From UBA4421 sp028228615 (lineage in GTDB: Bacteria > Pseudomonadota > Gammaproteobacteria > Pseudomonadales > Azotimanducaceae): DNA of 64,000 bases. The DNA lies in NCBI GenBank assembly GCA_028228615.1, contig JAOJBS010000001.1, positions 96,991 to 160,990 of the forward strand. The letters run 5' to 3'. The position numbers and the translations under genes are program-made. The notes beneath the pieces were generated by a model. The model searched no databases and was not told the DNA's origin. It was given only the letters and a program-made list of their open reading frames with translations. Below, one piece after another: positions 1 through 9,042 of the stretch (positions are counted from its first letter, which is position 1; every line of letters begins with the position of its first letter).

Positions 1-934
1 AGTTGGGGTCATGCACGCCTGTGGTCACGACAACCATGTGGCTATTTTAATGGGCGCGGCTCAGGCTTTGGCTGCTGTGCGTGAAGATTTGCCTGGCACG
101 GTTAAGTTTATTTTTCAGCCTGCTGAAGAGGGCCCGCCTAGGGGTGAAGATGGCGGTGCAAAAATGATGATTGCTGAAGGCGCATTGAAGAACCCTGATG
201 TGAATGCAGTGATTGGTCTGCACATTTCTCAGGGTAGCGCAGTGGGTACGGCTACATATCGCAGCAAGGGTTTTATGGCCAGTGCCCAGCGTTTCGATAT
301 TGAGATTAAGGGCTCCCAAACTCATGGCGCTCGCCCTTGGGCAGGGGTAGATCCTATTGTGGTGGGCGCGCAAATTGTGAATGCCTTACAAACTATTGTC
401 AGTCGTCAGATTGATATTACCCAGCACCCTGTTGTGGTGACGGTGGGTAACTTCCAAGCGGGGGTGCGCAATAATATTGTGCCTGAGACGGCTTCTATGA
501 GCGGTACCATCCGTACGTTTGATCCGAACATTCGTTTGGCGGTGCATGCAAAGATTAGACGCATTGTCTCTAATATTGCCGAGTCTCAGGGCGCTGAAGC
601 CACTGTTGAAATTGATCCCGGTGTGCCAGTGACTTACAACGACGCTGAATTGACCGCACTACTTGGGCCGACTTTAGATAAGGTTTATGGCTCGACTAAT
701 GTATACGAACCGCCTTTGGTCACCGGTGCTGAGGACTTTTCGTTTTTCCAAGAACAGGTGCCAGGCTTCTTCTTTTTTATTGGCGCGCGTCCTTTAAGTG
801 TGCCGCCTGAGAAGGCAATTCCTAACCATTCGCCATACTTTTATGTGGATGAAGGTGCGTTAAAGCCGGGGGTCAGTGCTATGACGCAATTGACGTTAGA
901 TTACCTGCAAGCCAATCGGGTAGTCAGCGAATAA
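1..934 (+). CDS. M20 family amidohydrolase (partial, 5' end outside window)
   Basis: This is a zinc or manganese amidohydrolase of the M20D group, the family of hippurate, N-acyl-amino-acid and IAA-amino-acid hydrolases. The reading frame is open from base 2 (VGV before MHACGHD), so the ATG at 11 is internal and the true start lies upstream. Visible metal-site motifs are HACGHD at the very beginning, PAEEG about 35 residues later, and a C-terminal NHSPYFYVDE. The dimerisation domain sits between them. The substrate cannot be told from sequence. The gene ends with TAA at 932-934 and is followed by a purine-rich repeat tract and a strong terminator. Family assignment is secure; specificity is unknown. 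Confidence 0.9.
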   Translation, partial: VGVMHACGHDNHVAILMGAAQALAAVREDLPGTVKFIFQPAEEGPPRGEDGGAKMMIAEGALKNPDVNAVIGLHISQGSAVGTATYRSKGFMASAQRFDIEIKGSQTHGARPWAGVDPIVVGAQIVNALQTIVSRQIDITQHPVVVTVGNFQAGVRNNIVPETASMSGTIRTFDPNIRLAVHAKIRRIVSNIAESQGAEATVEIDPGVPVTYNDAELTALLGPTLDKVYGSTNVYEPPLVTGAEDFSFFQEQVPGFFFFIGARPLSVPPEKAIPNHSPYFYVDEGALKPGVSAMTQLTLDYLQANRVVSE

Positions 935-939
935 CGCCT

Positions 940-1130
940 AGAGTTAACAAAGAAAAGTCATAAAAGTAGAGTCAACAAAAAGAGTCAACAAAGTAGAGAC
1001 AAGCGTAGCAGCAAGCGCAACGCCGCGAATAAGGGCGAGATAAACGAAAGAAGAAGAAAGAAAGGAAAAAATAAAAGACGAGAGAAAACAAGAGAGAAAC
1101 CAAGAAGAAAAGTGCGAGTCGCAGCAGGCG
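940..1130. repeat. Purine-rich intergenic tract with AGAGTYAACAAA repeats
   Basis: The sequence between the amidohydrolase stop and the terminator is almost entirely A and G on the plus strand. Three copies of a 12-mer AGAGTYAACAAA lie at 940-951, 968-979 and 981-992, followed by a long GAAAGAAGAAAGA-like stretch up to about 1115. No convincing reading frame or gene is seen in it. It is one of several short-period repeat tracts in this window. Confidence 0.6.
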
Positions 1131-1147
1131 CGCTTTCTTGTAAAACT

Positions 1148-1199
1148 AAAGACCCAGCCGCTTAACTATTTTGTAGTTATGCCGCTGGGTCTTTTTTTT
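1148..1199. terminator. Bidirectional intrinsic terminator between convergent genes
   Basis: An 11-bp stem AAAGACCCAGC / GCTGGGTCTTT continues inward with a second imperfect stem (TAACTA / TAGTTA) around a short loop, followed by T8 on the plus strand. The A-rich left flank makes it work on the minus strand too. It separates the plus-strand amidohydrolase from the minus-strand metallo-hydrolase gene. Confidence 0.85.
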
Positions 1200-1225
1200 G
1201 CCTGTAATTTGCTGGCAGTGTTGGA

Positions 1226-2152
1226 TTAAAGTCCCCAACACTCGTTGTCATTGGCAAACAATATGGGTCCATCGTAGCTGGCTTCCATTGCCTCTCTGCT
1301 GATGCTCTCGCGGCCACGGGTGCGCGTATTGCGGTGGCCTAGTATCAACATGCGCGCATTGGCTTGAGCGGCCACTTTGCCTAGCTCTGAGGGCAGGGCA
1401 AATTCTTCTCTGAGTTCACCTCGAGATATTTCAGGAATGGCGTGGCTGGCAACTAATGCGTCCACGTCTTTGGCAAAAGTGGCTACGCGGTTTTTGTCGT
1501 TGTTAAAATCGCCTGCGAAGACAATGGTTTTGCCGCCAATTTCTACTCGCCAGGCAAGGGTGGGTACGTCGCCATGATTTACCGGTATGGCAGCTAGGCT
1601 CATGATGTCGCTTTTGTAACGTGACCAACGTCGGGTGCCAGTTGCGGGCACATTGGTGGCGCGCACTTTATAACCAAACTTTGAGGCGCTGGTGAGGGTA
1701 TGGGCCAAGTAGCTGTAGGCACCATTGGGACCTATTAAGCGGTCAACAAATTCTGTTGTAGTTGGGTAAAGTGGATTATTACTGTCTGGGCCGAGAATCA
1801 TTAAGGGCAATTCTCGATCTTCGTCTTCCGAGCCGCTGATATATTCTGCAAGATCTGCGCTGTGGTCTGCATGTAGGTGGCTCAGTGCAATCACCTCTAC
1901 TTCGGTGAAGTCTGCGCCAGATCTTTCAAAGGCGCTCTTTGAGCCGGAGCCGACGTCTACTAAGAGCCTGGCCACATCGTCTTGCCACACGAGATAGCTG
2001 CTAGAACCCTGGCCGTCGGTTATCTCGCCGCTGCCCGCGCCGAGTATTTCTATCCATACACCTTTTTCGCCGCAAAAGTCGCTGCCCGCTCTAGCGCTTA
2101 AAGCGCTAAGACTGAGCAGTACAGAAAGAGTTACTAATAAAAATTTGTTCAT
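1226..2152 (-). CDS. Periplasmic metallo-beta-lactamase-fold hydrolase
   Basis: This 308-residue protein begins with a Sec signal peptide (about residues 1-22, ending LSARA). The metallo-beta-lactamase fold follows: the metal motif HLHADH lies near residues 92-97, with later ligands in VNHGD, VFAGDFN and LGHRNT. The organisation resembles the RNase Z-like or arylsulfatase-like branch of the superfamily, but it is exported, so an RNA substrate is unlikely. It lies 52 bp downstream of nadE on the same strand and may be co-transcribed with it. The substrate is unknown. Confidence 0.85.
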   Translation of the reverse strand: MNKFLLVTLSVLLSLSALSARAGSDFCGEKGVWIEILGAGSGEITDGQGSSSYLVWQDDVARLLVDVGSGSKSAFERSGADFTEVEVIALSHLHADHSADLAEYISGSEDEDRELPLMILGPDSNNPLYPTTTEFVDRLIGPNGAYSYLAHTLTSASKFGYKVRATNVPATGTRRWSRYKSDIMSLAAIPVNHGDVPTLAWRVEIGGKTIVFAGDFNNDKNRVATFAKDVDALVASHAIPEISRGELREEFALPSELGKVAAQANARMLILGHRNTRTRGRESISREAMEASYDGPILFANDNECWGL

Positions 2153-2204
2153 ATTTTTAGTCCAGCTTGGGGTGCTATGCGTATATCCATCACTTTATTT
2201 ACAA

Positions 2205-4142
2205 CTATGTTGATAAGAGGGCTTCCACTTCTTGCAAAATATGTTCTACCGCCGCTTCGTCTGGCATGCGCCAGTCGCCCCGTGGCGATAAGCTGACACT
2301 GCCCACTTTTGGGCCGGGTGGCAGGGTAGTACGTTTAAACTGTTGGGTCATAAAACGCTGAAAGAACTGTCCCAACCACTTTTGAATAGTTTGCGCATCG
2401 TATTTCCCTGCAAAGCTATTTACGGCTAAATAAAAGATCTTGGTAGCGTCAGCCCCGGTGCGCAAAAAGTGATAGAGGAAAAAGTCATGTAGCTCGTACG
2501 GTCCTACTAATGCCTCGGTATGCTGGCTGATCTCACCGTCTTTGGGCGGAATCAGCTCTGGGCTAATGGGCGTGGCCAAAACATTTTCCAATACTTGTGC
2601 GAGGTCAGGCTGAGATCTGTGTTTGGCGTACCAGCGCACTAGGTAGGCCATCATGGTTTTTGGCACACTTGCGTTCACGTTGTAGTTGGCCATGTGGTCT
2701 GCATTAAACGTGCACCAGCCAAGGGCCAGTTCGCTGAGATCGCCAGTGCCCACAACAATGCCGCCAACTTTGTTCGCCATGTTAAAGAGTATTTGCGTGC
2801 GCTCACGGGCCTGGGCGTTTTCAAACACCACATCATGATCGCCTTGGTGGTTGAGGTCTTTTAGATGCTGCTCAACCGCAGGCGCAATGGAAATTTCTTC
2901 TAACGATACGTTAACGGCTTTTGCTAACCCGTGGGCATTGTCTAATGTGCCAGCCGTGGTGCCGGGTCCGGGTAAGGTCAGGGCGTAAAGGTTGGCTGGG
3001 GGTAAATTTAATTTGGCCAAGGCATCTTTAGCCACTAAGAACGCCAAAGTGGAATCTAATCCACCGGATAAGCCAATGACCAACTTTTGCGTGTGGGCTG
3101 CAAGCATGCGCCGGGCTAGGCCGGTAGATTGAATGCTTAGGATCTCTTGTGCCCGGGCATCAAACTCGCCTTCATCTAATGGCACAAACGGTTGGGCAGG
3201 GTACTGGCGGGTTAAACGGGTTAACGGTTCGCTGACACCGCCAGCAGGCACAATGCGGTAAGCCCTTGGGCGTACGGCTTGGCTAAACGTGGTGTTTTGC
3301 GCACGGTCGTGCATTAGTTTTTGGCAGTCTATTTCGGTGACTAGGGTTTGCCCTTCAAGGCTAAAACGCTCACCTTCGGCAATAATTTGGCCCGCTTCCG
3401 CCACCATGCAATGTCCACCAAACACCACATCTTTGGTTGATTCCGTGGCACCGGCTGCTGCGTAGACATAGGCGCAGAGATTTTTCGCACTGGTCATGCG
3501 CACTAGGTCGCGGCGGTAGTCGGCTTTGCTGATGAGTTCGTTACTGGCAGACAAGTTGAGCAGTATGTGCGCGCCGGCTAACGCTGCGTTAGTGCCGGGT
3601 GTTAGCGGCGCCCAAAGGTCTTCGCAAATTTCTACGCCAATCAAGTGTTCATCGAATTCAAACAGCTGATCTACCCTAATTTGGAAGCTGCCTAGGTCTT
3701 GGGTGACTTCGGTTTCATTCACTTGCCCGCCGGGTGCAAACCAGCGCAAATCATAAAATTCGCCGTAATTTGGCTGCACGGATTTTGGCACCATGCCGAG
3801 GATGCGGCCCTGACCAATGAGCACGGCGCAGTTAATTAAACGTCCGTCGCGCAGACGCCAGGGCGCGCCCACTGCGATCAACGGCAACGTGGACTCCATG
3901 CAAAGCAGGGCTAGAGCGCGGCGGGTGTCGACTAAAAGTGTCTCGGTATAAAACAGATCTTCGGCAGAGTAGCCGCTCAGACACAGCTCAGGAAACACCA
4001 CTACAGCCACACCTTGGTCGCTGAGTTGTTGGCAGGTGGCGGCAATAACTTTGGCATTGGCCATTGGGTCACCAATGGCGATGACGGGCGATGCGGTAGC
4101 CACACGTAAATATTGAAGCTGAGAAAAATTAGGCGATTTCAT
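2205..4142 (-). CDS. nadE: Glutamine-dependent NAD+ synthetase
   Basis: This enzyme makes NAD+ from nicotinate adenine dinucleotide, ATP and glutamine. Its 645 residues comprise an N-terminal nitrilase-type glutaminase domain with the Glu of FPELCLSGYSAED (about 52), the Lys of the VPKSVQPNYGEFYD segment and the Cys of VEICEDLW. The C-terminal synthetase domain has the PP-loop GLSGGLDST (about 357-365). Length and order match the glutamine-dependent two-domain NadE, not the ammonia-only form. ATG at 4142 fits the usual N-terminus. The gene is divergent from the acyl-CoA dehydrogenase pair across 242 bp. Confidence 0.95.
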   Translation of the reverse strand: MKSPNFSQLQYLRVATASPVIAIGDPMANAKVIAATCQQLSDQGVAVVVFPELCLSGYSAEDLFYTETLLVDTRRALALLCMESTLPLIAVGAPWRLRDGRLINCAVLIGQGRILGMVPKSVQPNYGEFYDLRWFAPGGQVNETEVTQDLGSFQIRVDQLFEFDEHLIGVEICEDLWAPLTPGTNAALAGAHILLNLSASNELISKADYRRDLVRMTSAKNLCAYVYAAAGATESTKDVVFGGHCMVAEAGQIIAEGERFSLEGQTLVTEIDCQKLMHDRAQNTTFSQAVRPRAYRIVPAGGVSEPLTRLTRQYPAQPFVPLDEGEFDARAQEILSIQSTGLARRMLAAHTQKLVIGLSGGLDSTLAFLVAKDALAKLNLPPANLYALTLPGPGTTAGTLDNAHGLAKAVNVSLEEISIAPAVEQHLKDLNHQGDHDVVFENAQARERTQILFNMANKVGGIVVGTGDLSELALGWCTFNADHMANYNVNASVPKTMMAYLVRWYAKHRSQPDLAQVLENVLATPISPELIPPKDGEISQHTEALVGPYELHDFFLYHFLRTGADATKIFYLAVNSFAGKYDAQTIQKWLGQFFQRFMTQQFKRTTLPPGPKVGSVSLSPRGDWRMPDEAAVEHILQEVEALLST

Positions 4143-4213
4143 GGCGTAATTCTAGCCTTTTATTAGGCTAAGGATGCAGTGAAAATATTGCTCCAGCCGG
4201 CGTGGTTTCATTT

Positions 4214-4224
4214 AAACATTGTTT
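4214..4224. promoter_or_regulatory. Possible PsrA-like operator
   Basis: AAAC-ATT-GTTT, followed by G, is a short inverted repeat in the divergent region upstream of the acyl-CoA dehydrogenase pair. It is close to the PsrA consensus known from Pseudomonas ([GC]AAAC N2-4 GTTT[GC]), with the left flanking base not matching. The site lies about 160 bp before the first dehydrogenase start. This is only a motif resemblance. Confidence 0.2.
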
Positions 4225-4384
4225 GGACACATGGCCGGGTTGATGGTTGTTCGCTTAAAGCCTGATATATGCTGTCTCAGTCAAGAGGTTAATTTCATTT
4301 TGGGTCTGCTATATTTGTAAGTCCTCCGCGTTTGGCACGTTGCCAGGTTTAGAGCGGTTTGAATGATAAGAGGGGATTAAGTTT

Positions 4385-5503
4385 ATGAATTTTGAATTTT
4401 CAGATGAACAAGAATTACTACGTGAGCAAGCCAGAGGCTTTCTAGCAGACAACTGCCCACCTGCCGCAGTGCGCGCTGTATTGGACGGCGACGCCGATCA
4501 CGATGCAGAGCTTTGGCGCAAAGTGGCTGAAATGGGTTGGACCGCTACGGTGATCCCTGAAGAGTTTGGTGGTTTGGGCCTTTCTTACTTAGAATTGGTG
4601 GTGATTGCTGAAGAGCTTGGCCGCGCTGCTGCGCCGATTCCTTTTAGCTCTTCTGTTTATCTGGCGACGGAAGCTATTTTGGCTTTGGGTTCTACTCAGC
4701 AGAAAGAAAAGTGGCTGCCATTACTGGCCACAGGCGAAGCCATTGGTACGTTCGCCCTGGCTGAAGGCAATGGCCGTCCTAGCGCCAAGAGCTTAAAAAC
4801 TAAGATGTCTGGTGCGGGTCTAAATGGTCGTAAGTTACCGGTACCTGATGGTCGCGCAGCGGACTTTGCAATTGTTGTCGGCGCCAGCGATTCAGGCGAT
4901 GGCGCGAGCATGTATTTGGTTGAGCTAGACCAAGCCGGTGTTAGCCGTGAAGCAGTACGCACGTTAGATTTTTCTCGTGGTCATGCGGTTTTGGACATGA
5001 AAGACGCGCAGGCTGAGTTGCTTGGCGGAGAGGGTGTGGGTTGGTCTGCACTGGATAAATTGATGGACCGTGCTGCGGTTTTATTTGCTTGGGAGCAAGT
5101 GGGCTTGGCCGATGCTGCCCTTGAGCAGGCGAGAGATTACGCCATGGGTCGTTATGCCTTTGGCCGCGCCATTGCATCCTACCAGGCCATTAAGCACAAG
5201 TTGGCTGGCATGTACGTGAAGAACACCTTGGCCCGCAGTAATGGTTACTACGGCGCGTGGGCATTGGACTCTGACAGCTCTGAGCTGGCCTTGGCCGCAG
5301 CGACCGCTCGTGTAGGCGCTATTCAAGCGTCGGTTCACGCCGCTGAAGAGAATGTGCAAACCCACGGTGGCATGGGTTTTACTTGGGAATTTGATTGCCA
5401 GTTTTATTATCGTCGCGCCAAATTATTGAGCGTCAATATTGGCAGCGAAGGCTATTGGCAGGATCGCCTGATTACTGCAATGGAACAAAATAACGCGGCT
5501 TAA
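4385..5503 (+). CDS. Acyl-CoA dehydrogenase, alpha-type subunit of a two-gene pair
   Basis: This FAD-dependent enzyme introduces an alpha-beta double bond into an acyl-CoA. Its 372 residues hold the N-terminal helical domain, the middle beta domain and a C-terminal domain with GGMGFTWEFDCQFYYRRA. The usual GGTxEI FAD-binding motif of homotetrameric enzymes is absent; that motif is in the next gene. This pattern is typical of alpha2beta2 acyl-CoA dehydrogenases of the PimC/PimD and steroid FadE-pair type, where two different subunits share FAD and active site. It is 39 bp upstream of the partner on the same strand, so an operon is very likely. Confidence 0.92.
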   Translation: MNFEFSDEQELLREQARGFLADNCPPAAVRAVLDGDADHDAELWRKVAEMGWTATVIPEEFGGLGLSYLELVVIAEELGRAAAPIPFSSSVYLATEAILALGSTQQKEKWLPLLATGEAIGTFALAEGNGRPSAKSLKTKMSGAGLNGRKLPVPDGRAADFAIVVGASDSGDGASMYLVELDQAGVSREAVRTLDFSRGHAVLDMKDAQAELLGGEGVGWSALDKLMDRAAVLFAWEQVGLADAALEQARDYAMGRYAFGRAIASYQAIKHKLAGMYVKNTLARSNGYYGAWALDSDSSELALAAATARVGAIQASVHAAEENVQTHGGMGFTWEFDCQFYYRRAKLLSVNIGSEGYWQDRLITAMEQNNAA

Positions 5504-5542
5504 GTACCGGTTTTACAAGAATTTAAGTTTAGGAAGGAAGAT

Positions 5543-6754
5543 ATGGATTTTAACGATAATCAAGAAGAAGCGGCATTCCGCACCGAAGCGGCAGCGTGGT
5601 TGAAAGCGAATGTGCCCAGTGCAGATGAGCTGAGTGGTTTAGACGAAATTGCAGCCGCTAAATTATGGCAGAAGCGTAAGTACGATGCGGGCTGGGCGTG
5701 CATTCGTTGGGACAAAGAATTTGGTGGCCGTGGCGCTACAGCCATTGAGCAAGTGATTTGGAATCAAGAGGAAGCTAAATACGACCTGCCCGGCGGCGTG
5801 TTCAGCATTGGCCAAGGCATGGCTGCTCCGACCATGATGACTTGGGCTTCAGAAGAGCACCACAAGCGTTACTTGCCAAAGCTAGCCAGCGGTGAAGAAA
5901 TTTGGTGCCAGTTGTTTTCTGAGCCTGCGGGCGGGTCTGACCTTGCGGCTCTGCGCACGAAAGCAGAGCGCGATGGTGATGACTGGGTGATTAATGGCCA
6001 GAAGATCTGGACCTCGGGCGCGCATTATTCTGACTACGGCATTATTGTTGTGCGCACAGACCCTAATGTTGCTAAGCACAAAGGCTTGAGCTATTTCTTC
6101 TTGGATATGAAATCTCCCGGTGTAGAAATTAAGCCGATTAGACAGCTTACTGGTGGCGCTAACTTCAACGAAGTTTACTTTACCGATGTACGTATTCCAG
6201 ATAGTCAGCGTTTGGGCGAAGTAGGCCAGGGTTGGCAGGTGGCTTTGACCACATTGATGAATGAGCGTGCCTCTATCGGTGGCGGTAGTTCAGCTGTGAA
6301 TGTAGACATGGCTTACCGCATTGCTAACGAAGTGATGATTGACGACAAGCCTGCCATTGAAGACGGCGCGGTGCGTGCGAAGTTGGCTAACTGGTATGTG
6401 CAAGAGTCTGGTCTGCGTTTTACCGGTTATCGGTCAATGACAGCGATTTCTCGCGGCGAGATTCCTGGACCAGAAAACTCCATTGGTAAGTTGGTGGGTG
6501 CACCGAAGAACCAAGAGATGGCTTCTTTCTGCATGGACCTCTTAGAAATGAGCGGTGCTATCTGGGACGACGAAATGTCTAAAGAAGCAGGCATTATTCA
6601 AATGAACTACATGGGTGCGCCCGGCTTACGTATTGCCGGTGGTACTGATGAGATTATGGCCAACATCATCGCGGAACGCGTGTTGGGTATGCCGCAAGAG
6701 CCTCGCATGGATAAGGGTATGCCATTTAGTGAAGTGCCTACTGGCAGCAACTAA
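5543..6754 (+). CDS. Acyl-CoA dehydrogenase, beta-type partner subunit
   Basis: This 403-residue acyl-CoA dehydrogenase follows the previous gene and has a strong ribosome site (AGGAAGGAAG) just before ATG 5543. Visible features are the substrate and FAD segments QLFSEPAGGSDLA and GQKIWTSGAH, and the C-terminal APGLRIAGGTDEIMANIIAE with the conserved GGTxEI motif. Together with the upstream gene it probably forms a heteromeric dehydrogenase for a bulky or side-chain acyl-CoA such as steroid, dicarboxylate or terpenoid. The exact substrate is an inference I cannot refine. A strong terminator follows 40 bp after the stop. Confidence 0.93.
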   Translation: MDFNDNQEEAAFRTEAAAWLKANVPSADELSGLDEIAAAKLWQKRKYDAGWACIRWDKEFGGRGATAIEQVIWNQEEAKYDLPGGVFSIGQGMAAPTMMTWASEEHHKRYLPKLASGEEIWCQLFSEPAGGSDLAALRTKAERDGDDWVINGQKIWTSGAHYSDYGIIVVRTDPNVAKHKGLSYFFLDMKSPGVEIKPIRQLTGGANFNEVYFTDVRIPDSQRLGEVGQGWQVALTTLMNERASIGGGSSAVNVDMAYRIANEVMIDDKPAIEDGAVRAKLANWYVQESGLRFTGYRSMTAISRGEIPGPENSIGKLVGAPKNQEMASFCMDLLEMSGAIWDDEMSKEAGIIQMNYMGAPGLRIAGGTDEIMANIIAERVLGMPQEPRMDKGMPFSEVPTGSN

Positions 6755-6793
6755 AAGGGTAGAGCCTCTGTAGAGGTTTGAGGTAAGTAAAAG

Positions 6794-6820
6794 AGGCGTC
6801 CTTTAGGACGCCTTTTTTTT
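6794..6820 (+). terminator. Intrinsic terminator of the acyl-CoA dehydrogenase pair
   Basis: A perfect 8-bp stem AGGCGTCC / GGACGCCT closes a TTTA loop and is followed directly by eight T residues, 40 bp after the stop codon. Confidence 0.9.
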
Positions 6821-6884
6821 GACCTTTTTTGGCCTTTTTTTGGGCCCTTTTTGTGAGACTTTTCAGGTCTTTTCAGGCTTTTTG
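6821..6884 (+). repeat. T-rich short-period repeat tract
   Basis: After the terminator there are decamer-like units GACCTTTTTT, GGCCTTTTTT, GGGCCCTTTTT, then CTTTTCAGGT and CTTTTCAGGC. The tract lies between the dehydrogenase terminator and the convergent MOSC gene. It looks like slippage-derived repetition and is non-coding. Confidence 0.55.
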
Positions 6885-6964
6885 ACACTGCTTGGCCAGT
6901 CGTCTTTGTGCTGTTTGGCCTTTGTCAGCGCTGGCTCGTGCTAGAGCGCTTTTGCAGAATGGTC

Positions 6965-7846
6965 TTAGTCCAGCAACGCTATAACGTCGCCCTGGGCAAA
7001 GGTGCCGGGTGTTTCTATGCTCACATAGGCACCCAAGTTGCCGCCATTTTCTTTGACCAAGTGACGCATTATTTTCGGGTCTTTGGGCAGGTCGTCAAAG
7101 CCGTGGGTGGTCATGACACAACGTGGGCATGGCATTTCAAATTTAATCACGGCGCTGCCAATTTTGGCGCGTCGGCCCATCCACTGGTTTTCTGGAAAGC
7201 CATTTGCGTCCATATCTGAGAGGTCCAGCAGAATGTTGGGGCGGAAACGTCTGACATCGAAGTTTGATTCACCGCCAGCTGCGGCCGCAGCGTCGTTCAA
7301 GTGAATTAGGCTTGCCTTGCTCATCATCAGTATTGGAAAAGCGTCAAAATAACTGCCGGGAGGCGATTCATACTTCAGCACTTCCTCGGGAAATAGCGAT
7401 ACATCTGGCAACGGTTCGTCAGGGTTGCGTGCAAAAATTTCTCTGTAGTACGCCTCTACATCAACATTCTCGTCCATGGGCGGACGCAGATAATGTTCCA
7501 ACTGATCTTCCGGCAGTATTGGCCACAGGCTGACAGGCGATCCCACGGCCTCGGAGAGCACGGTGTTTATATCCGCATCTGAAGAAGTGACAACTTGGCC
7601 GTTTGCTAAAGTGATGCTGACTTTAGGCGATATATTTTGCTCATTGGGTTCGCTGGCAAAGGCCGGTGTCATGGACATCAGCTGGGGGAAGCGTTTGCCG
7701 CCCTTAATGCCGCCGCGCTCTTCATCTTTAAGCGCCCACGCACGGTCACCGGGTATGCCGCGCTTAGTCATTAACGCGCTAGTTAAAGAGTGGCCCTTCA
7801 TGCTTTTTACGGGGTAGCGAAATATGTCGGTGATAGTGGCGGGCAT
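6965..7846 (-). CDS. MOSC domain-containing protein
   Basis: This 293-residue protein has an N-terminal MOSC beta-barrel domain (ITDIFRYPVKSMKG at the start) and a C-terminal MOSC domain with FRPNILLDL near residue 200 and the conserved-cysteine segment EMPCPRCVMTT about 35 residues later. MOSC proteins bind molybdenum cofactor through that cysteine and transfer sulfur or reduce N-hydroxylated compounds (the YcbX/mARC relatives). Here there is no C-terminal ferredoxin domain, unlike E. coli YcbX. ATG 7846 follows an AAAGGACC ribosome site. The gene is the last of a loose minus-strand cluster. Confidence 0.9.
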   Translation of the reverse strand: MPATITDIFRYPVKSMKGHSLTSALMTKRGIPGDRAWALKDEERGGIKGGKRFPQLMSMTPAFASEPNEQNISPKVSITLANGQVVTSSDADINTVLSEAVGSPVSLWPILPEDQLEHYLRPPMDENVDVEAYYREIFARNPDEPLPDVSLFPEEVLKYESPPGSYFDAFPILMMSKASLIHLNDAAAAAGGESNFDVRRFRPNILLDLSDMDANGFPENQWMGRRAKIGSAVIKFEMPCPRCVMTTHGFDDLPKDPKIMRHLVKENGGNLGAYVSIETPGTFAQGDVIALLD

Positions 7847-7941
7847 TGAAGGTCCTTTTTATGTTTGTTCGGTTTTTGCTTCTTGAGCTTTTGAGCCGGC
7901 GCTGGTTCTAGAATTAATTCTGCGATGAACGCCGGTCCGAT

Positions 7942-8235
7942 TTAATGTTGAGTTAGTGATTCGCCAGTTAGCTCACCGACTAATACCTGGGTTTTATCCA
8001 ATATGCGGGCGACTAAGGCATGGGCGGTGGAAGAAAACTTGAAGCCCATTGCGCTTGCCGATGAAAGATCAATGATGGGCGGGGTTAAGTCCCATTCATT
8101 GTGGGCTACTTCAATGCGCCGCTGAATGCGTCGAAAGTGCGCTCTTTGGGTTAATCTGCCTTCTGCCTCCAACTGCAGAATAAGCCGGTCCAGTAATGGG
8201 CTGATTTCGTTTCTCGCTAGCGTGACCTTGTGCAT
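7942..8235 (-). CDS. Conserved-looking hypothetical protein, 97 aa
   Basis: I do not recognise the family. The protein is soluble, with a charged helical N-terminal half (LLDRLILQLEAEGRLTQRAHFRRIQRR) and a mixed C-terminal half, and no signal peptide or cysteines. ATG 8235 has a GGTGA ribosome site 6-7 bases upstream. It lies on the minus strand between the HAD phosphatase and the MOSC gene, about 95-140 bp from each. Base composition resembles its neighbours, so it is probably real. Confidence 0.55.
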   Translation of the reverse strand: MHKVTLARNEISPLLDRLILQLEAEGRLTQRAHFRRIQRRIEVAHNEWDLTPPIIDLSSASAMGFKFSSTAHALVARILDKTQVLVGELTGESLTQH

Positions 8236-8374
8236 AAGCTTTCACCAGTTTGACCTTTTCTTCATTCTGGACTTTGCAGAGAGATATGCCAACCTTTGGC
8301 TGGGCTGTACTTTTATCGGCTGTTTATTTGTTCAGTTGCGGCGGCGGTTATTTGGCTAGTCGAATTTGCTTGGG

Positions 8375-9028
8375 TTAAATTTCTCGATAGTCCTGTAAAA
8401 CTTCATTTGCGCCAGCGTCGAGGAGTGCCTGTGCGTCGTTACTGCCGCTGAGTACGCCAATACAATACATGTTCAAATCTTTGCCGGCCTGCATATCTAG
8501 CCCACCGTCTCCGACCATTGCACTGTGCTGGGCTGAGCAATTCAGTGCGTCTAGATTGACCTGTAAGTGACGCACATCTGGCTTTAAATGTACTGTGTCA
8601 TCTCTAGCATGCAAGGCATCTATATAGTCGTCTAGGTCGGGAAACATCTGTAGCACAGCGGCTCGGCAATTGCGCGTGACTATACCCAGCTTTATGTTTT
8701 GCTGTCGCAAGGCGGTGAGTTTACTGCGCGCCTGAGGGAAAAGGTTTGTGGTTTGCGCCGCTGCAACTTCTATATCAATAATGCGCTGGTGGCTGGCGGC
8801 TGCAAACTCATCCGCCTGTTTGTGTTGGTTTTGCCCACGCATCCAAGCGCTGGTAGCTGTGATAATTTCGACAATATACAGGTTCGCGTAGACCTCAATG
8901 GGTGTCTGAGTGGCGGCTGCCATTGCTGCAATTTGGCGTCGCATGTCTACCAAATCGAGATTGGGTGCCAGCGTGCCGTCGAAGTCAAAGAGAATGGCTT
9001 GGAACTGGGCGGGTCTGTTATTGGCCAA
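8375..9028 (-). CDS. HAD-superfamily phosphatase (phosphoglycolate phosphatase-like)
   Basis: This 217-residue HAD hydrolase has the nucleophile motif LFDFDGTLAP near residues 13-22, motif II GIVTRN, motif III lysine in LKPD and motif IV MVGDGGLDMQAG. A helical cap between motifs I and II places it in subclass I. It probably dephosphorylates a small sugar or nucleoside phosphate; it is not the gph beside rpe at 47.8 kb. The start is a TTG at 9028, since no ATG precedes the nucleophile motif in this frame. It follows the membrane-protein gene by 14 bp, suggesting an operon. Confidence 0.88.
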   Translation of the reverse strand: MANNRPAQFQAILFDFDGTLAPNLDLVDMRRQIAAMAAATQTPIEVYANLYIVEIITATSAWMRGQNQHKQADEFAAASHQRIIDIEVAAAQTTNLFPQARSKLTALRQQNIKLGIVTRNCRAAVLQMFPDLDDYIDALHARDDTVHLKPDVRHLQVNLDALNCSAQHSAMVGDGGLDMQAGKDLNMYCIGVLSGSNDAQALLDAGANEVLQDYREI

Positions 9029-9042
9029 AGTGGGCGGCTCGC

